Under the pieces are notes generated by a model. It did no database searches. It saw only the letters and a list, made by a program, of their open reading frames with translations, and was not told the origin of the DNA. A program made the translations under genes and the position numbers. From positions 71,798,575 to 71,862,574 of the forward strand of contig NC_063166.1 of assembly GCF_023159225.1 (NCBI RefSeq): DNA of 64,000 nucleotides, given 5' to 3'. Below are positions 34,966 to 64,000 of the stretch, one piece after another (position 1 is the first letter of the stretch; every line of letters starts with the position of its first letter). The stretch is from Perognathus longimembris pacificus. Taxonomy: Eukaryota > Chordata > Mammalia > Rodentia > Heteromyidae.

Positions 34966-36425
34966 CAAAACCAGTAGTAGTAGTAAATAATAATTAATAA
35001 TAACAGTAAAGAAAAAAACGATGAAACAAATGCACAAGTACTGTGGGGAGAATGGCTTAGGAGGCGCAGTTGAGATTGACATGATCGAGAAAGGCCTCCC
35101 AGAGTTGGTGATATTCTGTCTGGGATCTGAGGAGGAAAAGGAGTTTGCTGGAAGAAAGAATGTTCCAGGTGCAGAAAATAGCGTGTAAAAGCCTGGGAGG
35201 CTGGGAGCTCAGGTTTTGCTTTGTTTTTGTTTAGGAAGTCAAAGAAGCCAGTGTGGCTGGAGCAGCTAGCCACCCTGGCCCTGAGCAGGACCGGAAGGGA
35301 GACCCGGCAGGAGGAGGCCATGCTCAGGGAACATGGCCCTCGAGTCACATGGCCCCGTCTCAACCTCAGGCCTCTGTAGTGGCACACACACCCCTGTGTC
35401 ACTGGTTCCCTGTTCCATTCTGCAGGGCAGGAGGCAGGATCCACGCCTGTGGTCACCTGGCCCTCACTTGCTGAAGGGCAGGGGGTTTGCTCTGTGGGAC
35501 GGGGTGGGTCAAATGCAAACCCAAGCTTGTCAGCAGTGAATCTCCCGCCTCCTGCCCTGGGAGGCCGCTGCAGCCTCAGCCTCTCTCTGGCTCGCTGCAG
35601 CTGGAGATGGAGGGAGCAGATGGCCTGCTGGCCCACGTTCCAGCCAGATTGCCAGGGAGGTGTGGGCAGAGCGCCGGGCGGGTGCCAGGAGCAGGGTGCT
35701 CCAGGGTGGGGGGAGCGGGAGCCACCTCTTTGCCCTCCTGGGAGGGGGGTAGCTCAGGCGCCCATCTACAGCCTCACAGTGGTCCATCAGCATTGCTGTA
35801 GAGACGCTCTTCTGCCTGTTGTGGCCGGAGCTCTGGAAAGATGCCAGGGCTTCGTGGTTGTGGTGCCAGCATCCAGCCCCTCAGGGCGGGACCCAGGTGG
35901 AGCTCAGTGACTGTTTTTTATGTGCATGTTCCTAGTAAGTGGTACTAGCTTTTAGACGTGATTCTTGCTGGTGGGATCCTCATTGTCTGGGTGAGGACTT
36001 GTGGCACAGACTTGAGAGATAGCTTGTGTAAAGCTACAGTGAAACAAACTGCAGGAAACCCACGGGTCATTCTGACAAGCTGATTAGCCAAGCCTGGGAG
36101 CTGGGAGAAGAGCCAAGTATGGGTGGCCAGGAGAAGTGGGGGCCACTCTGGCTGGGTAGAAGCAGGGGCATACCCCTTTTGTCTGGGTGCTCCCCAAGTC
36201 TAGGCAACCCTTAGACCTCACTCCAGCTTCCTCCATTGTCTAAGGTGCCCAGAGAGAGTAAGGTAAGAGACAGGAAGACAGGACCTTGGGATAGCTGAGC
36301 GGGGCTGCACATTGCGCAATTTGAGAGCACTTCGTTGACATTGACTAGGATGAAAATAATCCCTCCCCGGGAATTTGTGCAAGGTGGTCATCTTTTAGAT
36401 AAGACCACATTGTAAAGTACTTTGA

Positions 36426-36645
36426 GTATCAAGGGTCTGAAAACTGAGTAAATATGTCTGGTTGGGGGGGGGTATGGCCCACCGTTTCTGTAATGACTAC
36501 ACAGCTCTGCCATGGTAGGGTAAAAACAGTCAATGGAGATAAGTAAGTGGATGAGTACGGATGCAGTCCAATAAAATTTTATTTACAGTAATAGGCTGCC
36601 TGACAGATTTGGTCCATGGGTCAGTTTACCAATCCCAGTGAAGAC
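36426..36645 (-). mobile_element. hAT-type (MER3/Charlie-like) DNA transposon remnant
   Basis: The order caagggtctgaaaactg, tatggcccaccgtttctgta, ccaataaaattttatttaca and gtcagtttaccaatccc is the reverse orientation of the element at 6420-6837. Confidence 0.65.
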
Positions 36646-37039
36646 TATAGGAGTTTGGAGAGAGTTTTAAACCAAGGTAAAGAGAGGCTAATTTACATTT
36701 GACATGGCCCTGACAGATCTGACTGTGCCCCCCAACCCCTGAGCTGGACAGCCTGTTGCTTCAGTCTTGTTGGTGAGTACCAGAAACTCTTTGGGTGAGA
36801 AGAAGCAGCGTGGCCCGGCTCTTGTGCACCTCTGATGCTTACCTGGTCTGAAAAGCAGGGACCACTAGTGTGCACGCTTCTTCCCCTCCTCCCTGGCTAG
36901 CTCTCAGCTCCTGATAGCTGAGTTCTTTGTCTTGCCGAGCCCAGACCTAGGGCAGCATGGCCACACACTGGGGAGTGGGACTTGGCTCCAGTGAGCCGGG
37001 CCCAAGGCCAGCCCCAGCCTCCCCGCTAGAGCTGGGAAA

Positions 37040-37240
37040 GCGAGCTGCTGAGGCAGCCTTGGCTCCCGAATATTAAGGGTTTCTTCGAGATGGAGATGAC
37101 TTGTCCCACTTATTGGGCTGAAAATAACTGCCCGACATCAGGGTAATTACATGGCTTGGGCTCCCACGCAGCACAGAGAGCACCCCAATAATTACTATGC
37201 ACCAAGGCTGCTTTTGGCAGCTGATATCTATTTATATTTG
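37040..37240. promoter_or_regulatory. Candidate conserved non-coding element or enhancer
   Basis: A repeat-free 200-bp block with clustered homeodomain-like sites (ggtaattaca, caataattac) and GATA-like sites (gctgatatc), typical of enhancer texture. This is inference only. Confidence 0.25.
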
Positions 37241-37891
37241 CTTCATGGAGAGTCTCCTGGACAGGAAGCCTGGCCTATCGGCCATCCCAGGCAACTTGAG
37301 TTTGCCTCATGGGAGCAGAACCTTCTAGAAACCCTTTTCAGATAGAGCCATAAAGTCCATTTCTTCTTTCCCTGAAGCCATCTGTCAGGGTCAGGAGCAC
37401 CCCCTTCCCACCCCCCCCCCCAACACACACACATTGACCTTTGGGCAGAATGTGCCTGGGTTGGCTGAGGCTTTGCTGCAATCCCTTAGCATAGCCCAAG
37501 GCTAAGACCAGCTGCCGGGTAGCCCACAGGCCACTCGGAGGTACCTGTAGGCAGAGATGTCTGTTACCGGTAGGAGTCTCCAGGCTCAGCCCTGGCTAAT
37601 AAGCTTCGCTGATCAGAGATGGAGAAACTACAAGCTTGCACTGAATCGGGGGGGGGGGGTGTTCATTGGGCCAAAGCCTTGGAAGAGACCTTGAAGATGA
37701 ACTCTGTGTCATGCCGTAGGGATAGAGCCATAAACACTACACTGTGGTCCCCCCTGCTTAGGGCTCAGTGTCAGACCCAAGGTCTCAATGGTCATTGTGA
37801 TAAGCCTGTGAAATGACATGATAGGAGCCATAGGGGTGTGTGATGGGGAGAGACTGGGGACCCTGAGCTGAGACCTAAGCAATGAGGAGTG

Positions 37892-37893
<2 letters not shown>

Positions 37894-37935
<42 letters not shown>
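37894..37935 (+). repeat. (GT)n microsatellite
   Basis: About 20 uninterrupted units. Confidence 0.97.
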
Positions 37936-38121
37936 ACATGCATGTGTTCGCGCACGCTTGCACGTGATGGTGGGTGGGTGGACTGGTGGATGAATGGGTG
38001 ACTGAATCTTCTAGGCAGTGGGATCAGGCTTATATAACAGTTCAGAGGTTAGAGGAAGTATGTAGGTAGCAAACAAAAAATGGTTGCAAGAAGCATTTGA
38101 AGTTTAAGAAATGAAATTAAA

Positions 38122-38376
38122 GCTGGTCACCAGTGGTTCACACCTATAATCCTAATTATTCAGGAACCTGAGTGAGATCTGAGGATTGTGGTTCAAAGCC
38201 AGCCCAGGTAGAAAATTCCGTGAGACTCTTCATCTCCAATATAACCACCAGAAAACTGGACGTGACGTTATGGCTCAAAGTGGTATAGCACTTGCCTTGA
38301 GCAAAAAGAGCTCATGAACAGTGCTCAGGCCCCAAGTTCAAGCCCACAACCCACCAAATAAATAACGAAATAAATG
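38122..38376 (+). mobile_element. Family-2 SINE
   Basis: Head cagtggttcacacctataat, tail tggctcaaagtggtatagca, and an (AAATA)n-like tail. Confidence 0.88.
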
Positions 38377-38721
38377 AAAAGGGAGAAGAAATGAAACCAG
38401 AGAGGTGGGCAGATGGGATTAGTGTGTATATATTTCAGCATATTGTGCACTGCACAGCTCCAGAGGGTGCAAGTCTCCCAAATCACCATGTGAACAGTGC
38501 CCCCTCCCCGAATTGGGCAGGATGGTGGTCCACAGATCATTAGCGCAGGGACCGGCCATACAAGTCCTTGAATGTCATACATAGGAAGCCTTGTGGCCAT
38601 GGTTTCTAGGGGGCTGGGGAGTCAGGGATAGCTTTTACCATTTGTGCTTGGGTTTGTTTCCATTTATGACACTTGAAAGGAGCACTGATCAATAGAACTC
38701 TGTGTGTGCACGTGCATGGCG

Positions 38722-38965
38722 TGCAAGTCCTGGGATGTGAGCTCTGAGCTTGGGCATTTCCCTGAGCTTTTTTGCTCAAAGCTAGTGCTATACTACTTGA
38801 GCCACAGCTCCACTTCTGCCCTTTTTTTTTGGTGGTTAATTGGAGATAAGAGTCTCACGGACCTTCTTGCCCTGGACCTTCCTGCCCTGGCTGACAGAAC
38901 CATGATCCTCAGATCTCAGCCTTCTGAATGGCTTGGATTAAAGGTGTGAGCCACCAGTGCCTGGC
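38722..38965 (-). mobile_element. Family-2 SINE
   Basis: It ends gtgagccaccagtgcctggc. A small duplication (ccttcttgccctgg, then ccttcctgccctgg) occurs in the middle. Confidence 0.88.
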
Positions 38966-39404
38966 TTCCACGAGAACTTTTTGAGGAAGTTGGAAATGTC
39001 TCAATATGGTCGTTGCCTGTGGTGTTACGCCTAGAGTGACCGAAACACTTGCACCTTTGTGAATTAAATTTTAAGTCATCTCAATAGCGAGATGCAGCTC
39101 GCAGTTCTGTGTGAGCTTGCAGGAGAGGCTCTCTCGTGGGACAGAGTTCAGCCACCTCATTCTCAGCAGTCTGCTGGAGACATCACATCTTGTGACGTGA
39201 AGGCCTCAACTCCTCCATCATGTGGGGCCTCAGTGTGCTGGGGCCAGGTGCAGCTGGCCCCTGGGATGGTGGGATTTGGGCTTCAGGTAACCACTCTGGC
39301 CAAGTTGGGGGCATGGGGAGGAGGAAGGGAACAGGTCAACTGCTGAGATCAGTGCCTGACACGCAGGAAGGCTGGGAACCCACCATGTTGTGTTAGTCTG
39401 GCTC

Positions 39405-39475
39405 AGGATAAGACAAGCCAAAGGCCTTCTGTGCCTCAGTTTCCTCATCTGTACAATGGGGAGGGTGTTCATACC
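39405..39475 (+). repeat. MIR-like fragment
   Basis: ctgtgcctcagtttcctcat then ctgtacaatgggga is the MIR core, 110 bp before exon A. Confidence 0.55.
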
Positions 39476-39587
39476 TCAGCGTCCTATTGTCAGGAGTAAG
39501 CCCCACCATTGGTGTCAGGGCCTGGCCCCCCCGTGTGTACCTTCCCGGCATGTGAAGGGAGCCTCACTCTGTTCCCTCCTGTTACAG

Positions 39588-58612
<19,025 letters not shown>

Positions 58613-58921
58613 TCTCCCTATGCAGGAGGAGAGAGAGATGCTCCAGGGAGGGGTCCCTGGAGCGCAGGCCTGCCCAACAGCCCGGGCTGGGGAGGCATCA
58701 GGAGGCAGCCCGGGAGAGGTGGGCTCAATCGCTGAACCCCACCCCTCACCCAGCTTCCTGCAGCACCCCCATTCCCCGCCTTTCTGCTTCCCGCTGCATT
58801 GTCTGCCATCTGAAACATAGCAGCTTGAGTCATTCTGCTGTCCAGTCTGGGGAGGGTGGGCTTGGGCTCCAGTTCTGTTCTTGGTTAAAGGCTTTCTGGG
58901 ACCAGGACTCCCACGTGTCAT

Positions 58922-58953
<32 letters not shown>

Positions 58954-58968
58954 ACACACACACACACA
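58922..58968 (+). repeat. (CA)n microsatellite in the 3' UTR
   Basis: About 23 units with a single ATA interruption, 310 nt after the stop codon. Confidence 0.97.
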
Positions 58969-59383
58969 GAGTCTTCATGTGCAAGAACAACAAACCTGAA
59001 CTCTTGGGAAACGGGGGGCTGAGACTTGGTGGTCATTTCCCAGAAAGACCCAAGCAAGACTCAGGCTCAATACTTCTGCCGATGTGGGGAGGACCTGCTG
59101 TGCTGAGTCCCACAGTCCCGCTCTGAGGCATGCTAGGGGCCAGCTAGGCTACTAGCCACACCTGGCAGGGACAGGACGTTCTCTCTGTGTTTGAGACAGC
59201 CAGGAATCCACAGGGATTAGATATGATGGGCACAGGCCAGGTCCCCTAGCCTCACTGAAAGCTGCTTTCCTGCTCCAAATGGCAAGAGCTATGTCACCAC
59301 CCAGGGGCTAGGGTGGGAAACCAGGCCATTCCACTCTTGAGGAAACAGAATGGGAGAATCAAGGGCACATTCAATATAAGCTA

Positions 59384-59385
<2 letters not shown>

Positions 59386-59441
<56 letters not shown>

Positions 59442-59448
59442 TGTGTGT
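59386..59448 (+). repeat. (GT)n microsatellite in the 3' UTR
   Basis: About 30 units with TA interruptions near the right end. It abuts a SINE and lies 418 nt after the (CA)n tract. Confidence 0.97.
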
Positions 59449-59451
59449 ATG

Positions 59452-59678
59452 TTGGTACTGGGGCTTGAAACAGGACTTGAACACTGTCCCTGAGCTTTTC
59501 CACTCAAGACTAGTGCTCTTCCACTTGAGCCACACCTCCGTTTTCAGCTTTATGGTGGCTAATTGGAGGTAAAAGTCTCATTCATAGACTTACCTGCTTA
59601 GGCCGGAGATGAACCAGGATCCTCAGACCTCAGCCTCCTGAATAGCTAGGAAGACAGATGTGAGCCACCAGCACCTAG
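59452..59678 (-). mobile_element. Family-2 SINE in the 3' UTR
   Basis: From ttggtactggggcttgaaac to gtgagccaccagcacctag, antisense to the mRNA. It is the only SINE recognised in the mature transcript. Confidence 0.9.
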
Positions 59679-62600
59679 AAAGCATTGTTTAAGGCTGTAA
59701 GGCTCCAAATAATGCATTCTTCTCCCAATAGGCTATCACTAGGTTTTACTAGCTGGTGTTGGAAAGCAGAAAATCACTTCCAGGGAAACATTCCCCCTAG
59801 TCCCCCAGGGAGAAAAGGAAGTCATTTCTTGAAAGCCTCTGGTCAGCAGTGACAATACCCAGAAGCACCTAGGCCATCTTTGAATATTCAGGGTGTTTGA
59901 ACCCAATCTGTCTCAGCCAGCCCTGCTCAAACTGAGCCTTCATCATGGGGGTGGGGGGTGGCTGCCGCAGCCCTACCCTGACAACCTTAGACATCAGTTA
60001 TGTATGCAGAGTGACTGTTCAGGACCTTGGGCCCAATTCTGCCCTTTCTGGATGCTTGTATACCAGTAGGTCCCTGCAGTTCCTGCAGGCCTGGGGCTCC
60101 CAGCCTGCTTCTGCTGGACTGGTATTGCAGAAGGCTGCAGGTCCTACGTGCTCGGGGCCAGCATCTTGCACCTGCAGTTAGTAGAATGGGGGGAGGCTGG
60201 AGATGGCTCTCACCCGTCTGTTTCCGGGCCCCAGTCTTCCAGAGGCGGGAGAAACAGAAATTCTCACCTTTGCATTTTCTCATGACTCCTTTGAAGTTGT
60301 TGTCTATGCCTTGTGCATGGACCAGAGGCTTGGCCAAGTGGCGTGATTAACAAGGCACAGGTTTGTTCTCTGCTCCACGTGTCTTTTCTTCATCCTAAAA
60401 CTACCTCCTTAGAGCTCTGAAGGGCCTCTCACCCCAAGTCCAGATGATGACGTGAGGGAACAGATAGGGGTGCCCTTTGACTGCTTCTGTCTGAGCCTGT
60501 GAAAAATTCTTCCTGAAGGGCACCTGGCTGGGGCTGGAGGAATAACTCTGGGCCACAGCCCTAGTGATAGGGTCTGCCATTTGTCAGTCTCTGTTTCCTA
60601 CTGTGATCCCCATGGCCCCTGGTACCTGGAGAGGAGGCAGGCTCTCCCAGAGCCTGGCCTGATGTTTTACTAGGAGCAGGGCCGTGAGCCAGGGAGTGCC
60701 CTGGGGGGCCATCTCTACCCCTATTCCAGGCTGGTCTTAGTGTAGGGTGGACAGGCACCTGTGGAGACTGAAGACAGGTGTAAATGACTCCCCCTGCACC
60801 CGCAGGCCTTGAGGTGGGCTCTTGTCATTTCAGCCTGTGGTTGAAGCAGAAGATGCCCCAGTGCACATAGCGCTTTGGTTCCCACAGACGCTGAAATCCT
60901 TCCGCAGCCAACTTAAGCACCAAGGTAGAGAGTGCTGAGGGCAGCCACCTACTCTTTCAGAGACAGCTAACATGGGGTTTCTGATCTGTTTGCTCTGGGG
61001 CCAGAGAGGGAAGGCATTTATTGCCCTCTTCGAGCCATCTGGGACCTTCCCTCTCTCCCCTTCTTCCTGCCTTGTGGGCCATTCCTCTCCAACCTGAGGG
61101 CTGGGAATCTCAGCCATAGGGGGCCTCTGCCTTAGACTGGGAACTGCTGGGCTTTTTAGCTCCTTGTGTTCTCTGTTAGGCCTTCAAGTCTCCGCCTAGG
61201 GAGCTTTCCCTACAAGTCTTCATCAAGGCACTCCCTCTCACAAACAGGCAAGGCTCCCTGCTTTGTTCACTCATGAGACTTACTGAGTTGCCGCCACAGG
61301 CCGGGCACTCTATTAGGCTCCGTGGGTAAAGGAGAAGCCAGACAGAGTGAGGACTGTGCCTGATGGTTTGCATCCCTCGAGGGCCACCGGCATCCTGCTG
61401 CAGCCCCAGCCTGTTCCTCTGAGTGACTTCTGCATTCTGGTCTAGTCAGTGTCCCTGAGCCTTTCAGCTCCTGGAATCCTAGAGTGTGAATCTCTAGCTG
61501 TGATATAGCTTCACAGCCCATCCCTGGTAATATTTGCTACCAAGTATAGATGTTGGGTCTTGGGTCCTAGACAGATATAACCCCAGAACCTTCAGGGATA
61601 GCTGCCTCTGGACTAGCATCCCTAGGAGACAGTGTAAGGGCAGGCTGAGGTCAGTGTCTAGAAGAATAAGTCTGCAGTCTGCTGCCAAACGCTTCTCTGA
61701 TCCTCAGAGTCATTGGCTCGTGCTCTTTTTGTTGTCACGTAGTCCTCCCATCCTTCCCATGGATACTGGTGGGGAGAGAATGGGGCGTGTAGCTGTTCTC
61801 ATTTAACATGGAAGTCTTTCCCTGAGAATCAGCCTCCCTCCCTGGCAGGTGTGGATCAAAGGGCTGGTGAGGTCAGCCAGATGTCCAACTCCTGCAGAGA
61901 CCCAGGTGCGGTGGCCATTCCTGGCAGTGCCCAAAGCAGATACCCTGTGGCTCATCATGAGCTCACTTCCCTTGTGCCCACAAGCAACTAGAAATGGGTG
62001 GCTGTCACCAGATTGTGTTTCTGGCTAGTAGCTCAGGGAATCAGAATAAGCCCTAAGCTCAGGTCTGTTGAAGACATCAGGATACAATTCTCCATCAAAT
62101 AAGCAACATTAATCAAACTGCTCTGCACATTCGATCAATTTCAGGAGGCTTGGAGAAGCTGACAAGGGTGTGGCTTGTATCTTGGCTCACCAGGTTGCTG
62201 GTTTTATAATAACACGAGGTTCTTGGTTCTTACTGTCAGACACTGTTTAATCCTGATCTCTCTCCAACTTGCTCTCCTAGAGCAGGGCACTAGGGAAATC
62301 TCCAGAAGGGCGCTCCTTACCATGTGCTCAGAAGGACCCTATATAACTCTTGCTATTTGTAGCCAGGGGATAGCCTCTCCTCCCCCAGGGTACAGAAAAG
62401 CAAAAGGTCATGTGGTCAGTGGACAACCCCACAGGGGTGACCCTTTTGGCCAGAAGCCCCAGCCCTCTCCTCCACGGGAGACACGTGTTGGCCGGAGGGC
62501 CTGCTTCCCGTGGACACTGCAGGTGCCACCATGCGGGGCCTGGCTCTGCACACCCAGGAAAAGTCTGCAGACCCCCAGCCCTCCGCAATAATTCACCAGA

Positions 62601-62749
62601 CCAGGAGCCACTGATGTACAGAGAACATTTAAGAAAAATGTATTTTATGTGAGAAACAAAAAGGTTAAAACTCTGTATACTGTATCAGCAGCTTTGTGTA
62701 AAAAAATGGCAATCCAGAGAGTCTAATATATTTAAAACTTTTTTAAAAA

Positions 62750-62755
62750 AATAAA
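62750..62755 (+). terminator. PPP1R16B: Poly(A) signal of PPP1R16B
   Basis: A canonical AATAAA hexamer sits in an A/T-rich stretch about 4.14 kb after the stop codon. A GT/T-containing stretch (ttgatattgtattg) follows at about 62768-62781 and could serve as the downstream element. No competing hexamer nearby is as well placed. Confidence 0.8.
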
Positions 62756-63057
62756 TCCTCACGGATCTTTGATATTGTATTGAAGTAACTTCTAGGAGTT
62801 CCTTGCCATGTGGTCGTTCGTGTCCCAGACTGGGTTTGATCACATCCCCAAAGGACACTACCCCTTGGAGTTGCTTCCAGTTGCCAAGGCCTGTGATGGA
62901 ATTGCTGTTAAGAATTTTTAATTAAGGTTATTAAATTCCTTTTAATAACATCCACTAGTCTGATTGTGATTATTGCTGTGAGTTCATGCGACCTAAGCAG
63001 ACTGGAATTGGGGGGCTGGGGAGGCGAAGTGCTGGTGCTGGAGAATGGGTGATGCCT

Positions 63058-63060
<3 letters not shown>

Positions 63061-63109
<49 letters not shown>
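63061..63109 (+). repeat. (CA)n microsatellite downstream of the gene
   Basis: About 24 uninterrupted units, 305 bp after the poly(A) signal. Confidence 0.97.
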
Positions 63110-63111
<2 letters not shown>

Positions 63112-63340
63112 CTCAGAGTGCTCTCTCAAGAGGCTCCAGAGGTGGACAGGGAGCTGGGGGCTCCTAGATAATGCTGGTGTGATTTTAGATTGGGCGATAG
63201 TGAGAGGTGATGAATTCAAGAAGAGAGGCAGTTGGGGATTTACATCCTAGCAAATATTCCTTTTGAAATGACATGAATCCTGTGATAGATTCGATCCCAA
63301 GATTTTCAGAGTTTTGCTTGGTAATATATGTGTACATATT

Positions 63341-63344
<4 letters not shown>

Positions 63345-63390
<46 letters not shown>
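63345..63390 (+). repeat. (CA)n microsatellite
   Basis: About 23 units, 235 bp after the previous (CA)n tract and in the same orientation. Confidence 0.97.
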
Positions 63391-63393
<3 letters not shown>

Positions 63394-63717
63394 AAGGTTG
63401 TCTAGAAGCTAGTGGCCAGGCAGAAAAGTTGCTGTTGAACAGGGTGATGGACACATCACCCATACAAACAGAAGGTCTGTTTTCAGGTATGGCTGTCAGG
63501 GCGGGAGTGGGAAATAGAGTTAAAATAGAATTAGAATTTTGCTAAGTAAAAACCATAGCAGTGAGAGAGGAGAAATAGAAGGGTGTACTCAGTATATATG
63601 TGAACATAGCTATATATAGTTATATACAAACACTATATAAATAACACTGTTATATACACATGGGCATGCGTATGTGTGTCTATGTAGCCCAGATTTACCA
63701 TCTTCCTACTCAGTCTC

Positions 63718-63750
<33 letters not shown>

Positions 63751-63751
63751 T

Positions 63752-63939
63752 TACCAGTCCTGGGGCTTGTACTCAGGGCCTGAGCACTGTCCCTGGCTTC
63801 TTTTTGCTCAAGGCTAGCACTCTGCCACTTGAGCCACAGCACCACTTCCAGCTTTTTCTGTTTATGTGGTGCTGAGGAATGGAACCCAGGGCTTCATGCA
63901 TGCTAGGCAAGCACTCTACCGCTGAGCCACATTCCCAGA
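63752..63939 (-). mobile_element. Family-1 SINE, older subfamily
   Basis: It has the cttccagctttttctgttta and gctgaggaatggaacccagg variants and ends cacattcccag. A (CTCTGT)-rich run precedes it, and no target duplication is evident. Confidence 0.9.
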
Positions 63940-63950
63940 CTAGACTAAAC

Positions 63951-64000
63951 TTTTTTTCTTCTGGTATTGGGATTTGAACTCATGGCCTGGGTGCTGTCCC
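63951..64000 (-). mobile_element. Family-2 SINE, cut by window end
   Basis: Only the tail is present, from a T-run to tcatggcctgggtgctgtcc. Confidence 0.8.

Larger units (their letters stand above)
33565..37890. other. Mostly single-copy intronic region
   Basis: It contains a B1-like piece (34862-34965), a hAT remnant (36426-36645) and a possible conserved block (37040-37240). Long open frames, such as 224 codons antisense at 34962-35636, show no known domain. Confidence 0.5.
58613..62775 (+). other. PPP1R16B: PPP1R16B 3' UTR (about 4.2 kb)
   Basis: This runs from the stop codon to the region just past the AATAAA at 62750-62755, and its length fits the long 3' UTR known for this gene in other mammals. 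It contains a (CA)n tract at 58922-58968, a (GT)n tract at 59386-59448 and a family-2 SINE at 59452-59678. The rest is largely single-copy. The last 150 nt is A/T-rich and looks like the most conserved part. The exact cleavage site is not visible from sequence alone. Confidence 0.85.

Noticed and set aside
34962..35636. 224-codon antisense open frame
   Set aside because: There is no recognisable domain. It ends in a repeat-derived low-complexity stretch of Leu, Ile and Tyr and has no splice or promoter support. It is compositional.
1..39587. First coding exon of PPP1R16B
   Set aside because: No reading frame matching the expected N-terminus (the PP1-binding KVxF region) occurs, so it is taken to lie upstream.
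63061..63390. CRISPR-like spaced repeats
   Set aside because: These are two simple (CA)n microsatellites in a mammalian genome, with no repeat-spacer structure.

Overview
This is mammalian nuclear DNA from an intron-rich gene. It carries the 3' half of PPP1R16B (TIMAP, a membrane-anchored regulatory subunit of protein phosphatase 1) on the + strand. Nine coding exons (39588-58612) encode 484 complete codons ending in a CAAX-type C-terminus. A long 3' UTR follows, with a poly(A) signal at 62750-62755. The non-coding first exon and the first coding exon (with the start codon and the KVxF-type PP1 docking motif) are not in the window and must lie upstream. Bases 1-39587 are therefore most likely intron, and about 62780-64000 is intergenic.

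The repeats point to a rodent, probably of the superfamily Geomyoidea (kangaroo rats, pocket mice, pocket gophers). Two SINE families dominate. Family 1 is a dimer with an ID/tRNA-Ala-like left half and a second tRNA-like right half, matching the published description of IDL-Geo elements. Family 2 has a 7SL/B1-like left half joined to nearly the same right half. I count about 13 copies of family 1 and 29 of family 2, several with clear target-site duplications. The organism call rests on recalled family descriptions, not on a search.

Layout: 1-39587 is intron with SINEs, old L1 3'-end pieces, two hAT-type DNA transposon remnants, microsatellites and long single-copy stretches. 39588-44423 holds two exons coding ankyrin repeats. 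44424-50705 is a large intron with an old antisense L1. 50706-53627 holds three exons. 53628-55108 is an intron with an antisense ERV LTR remnant. 55109-56217 holds three closely spaced exons. 58103-58612 is the last coding exon, and 58613 to about 62775 is the 3' UTR, with a (CA)n tract, a (GT)n tract and a SINE. The tail contains two (CA)n tracts and two more SINEs.

I see no bacterial-type system, CRISPR array, rRNA gene or true tRNA gene, and no convincing undescribed system. The best leads are RNA-level: complementary (CA)n and (GU)n tracts inside one 3' UTR, inverted repeats around one exon, and a single symmetric ankyrin exon. There are also informative nested and subfamily relationships among the SINEs.
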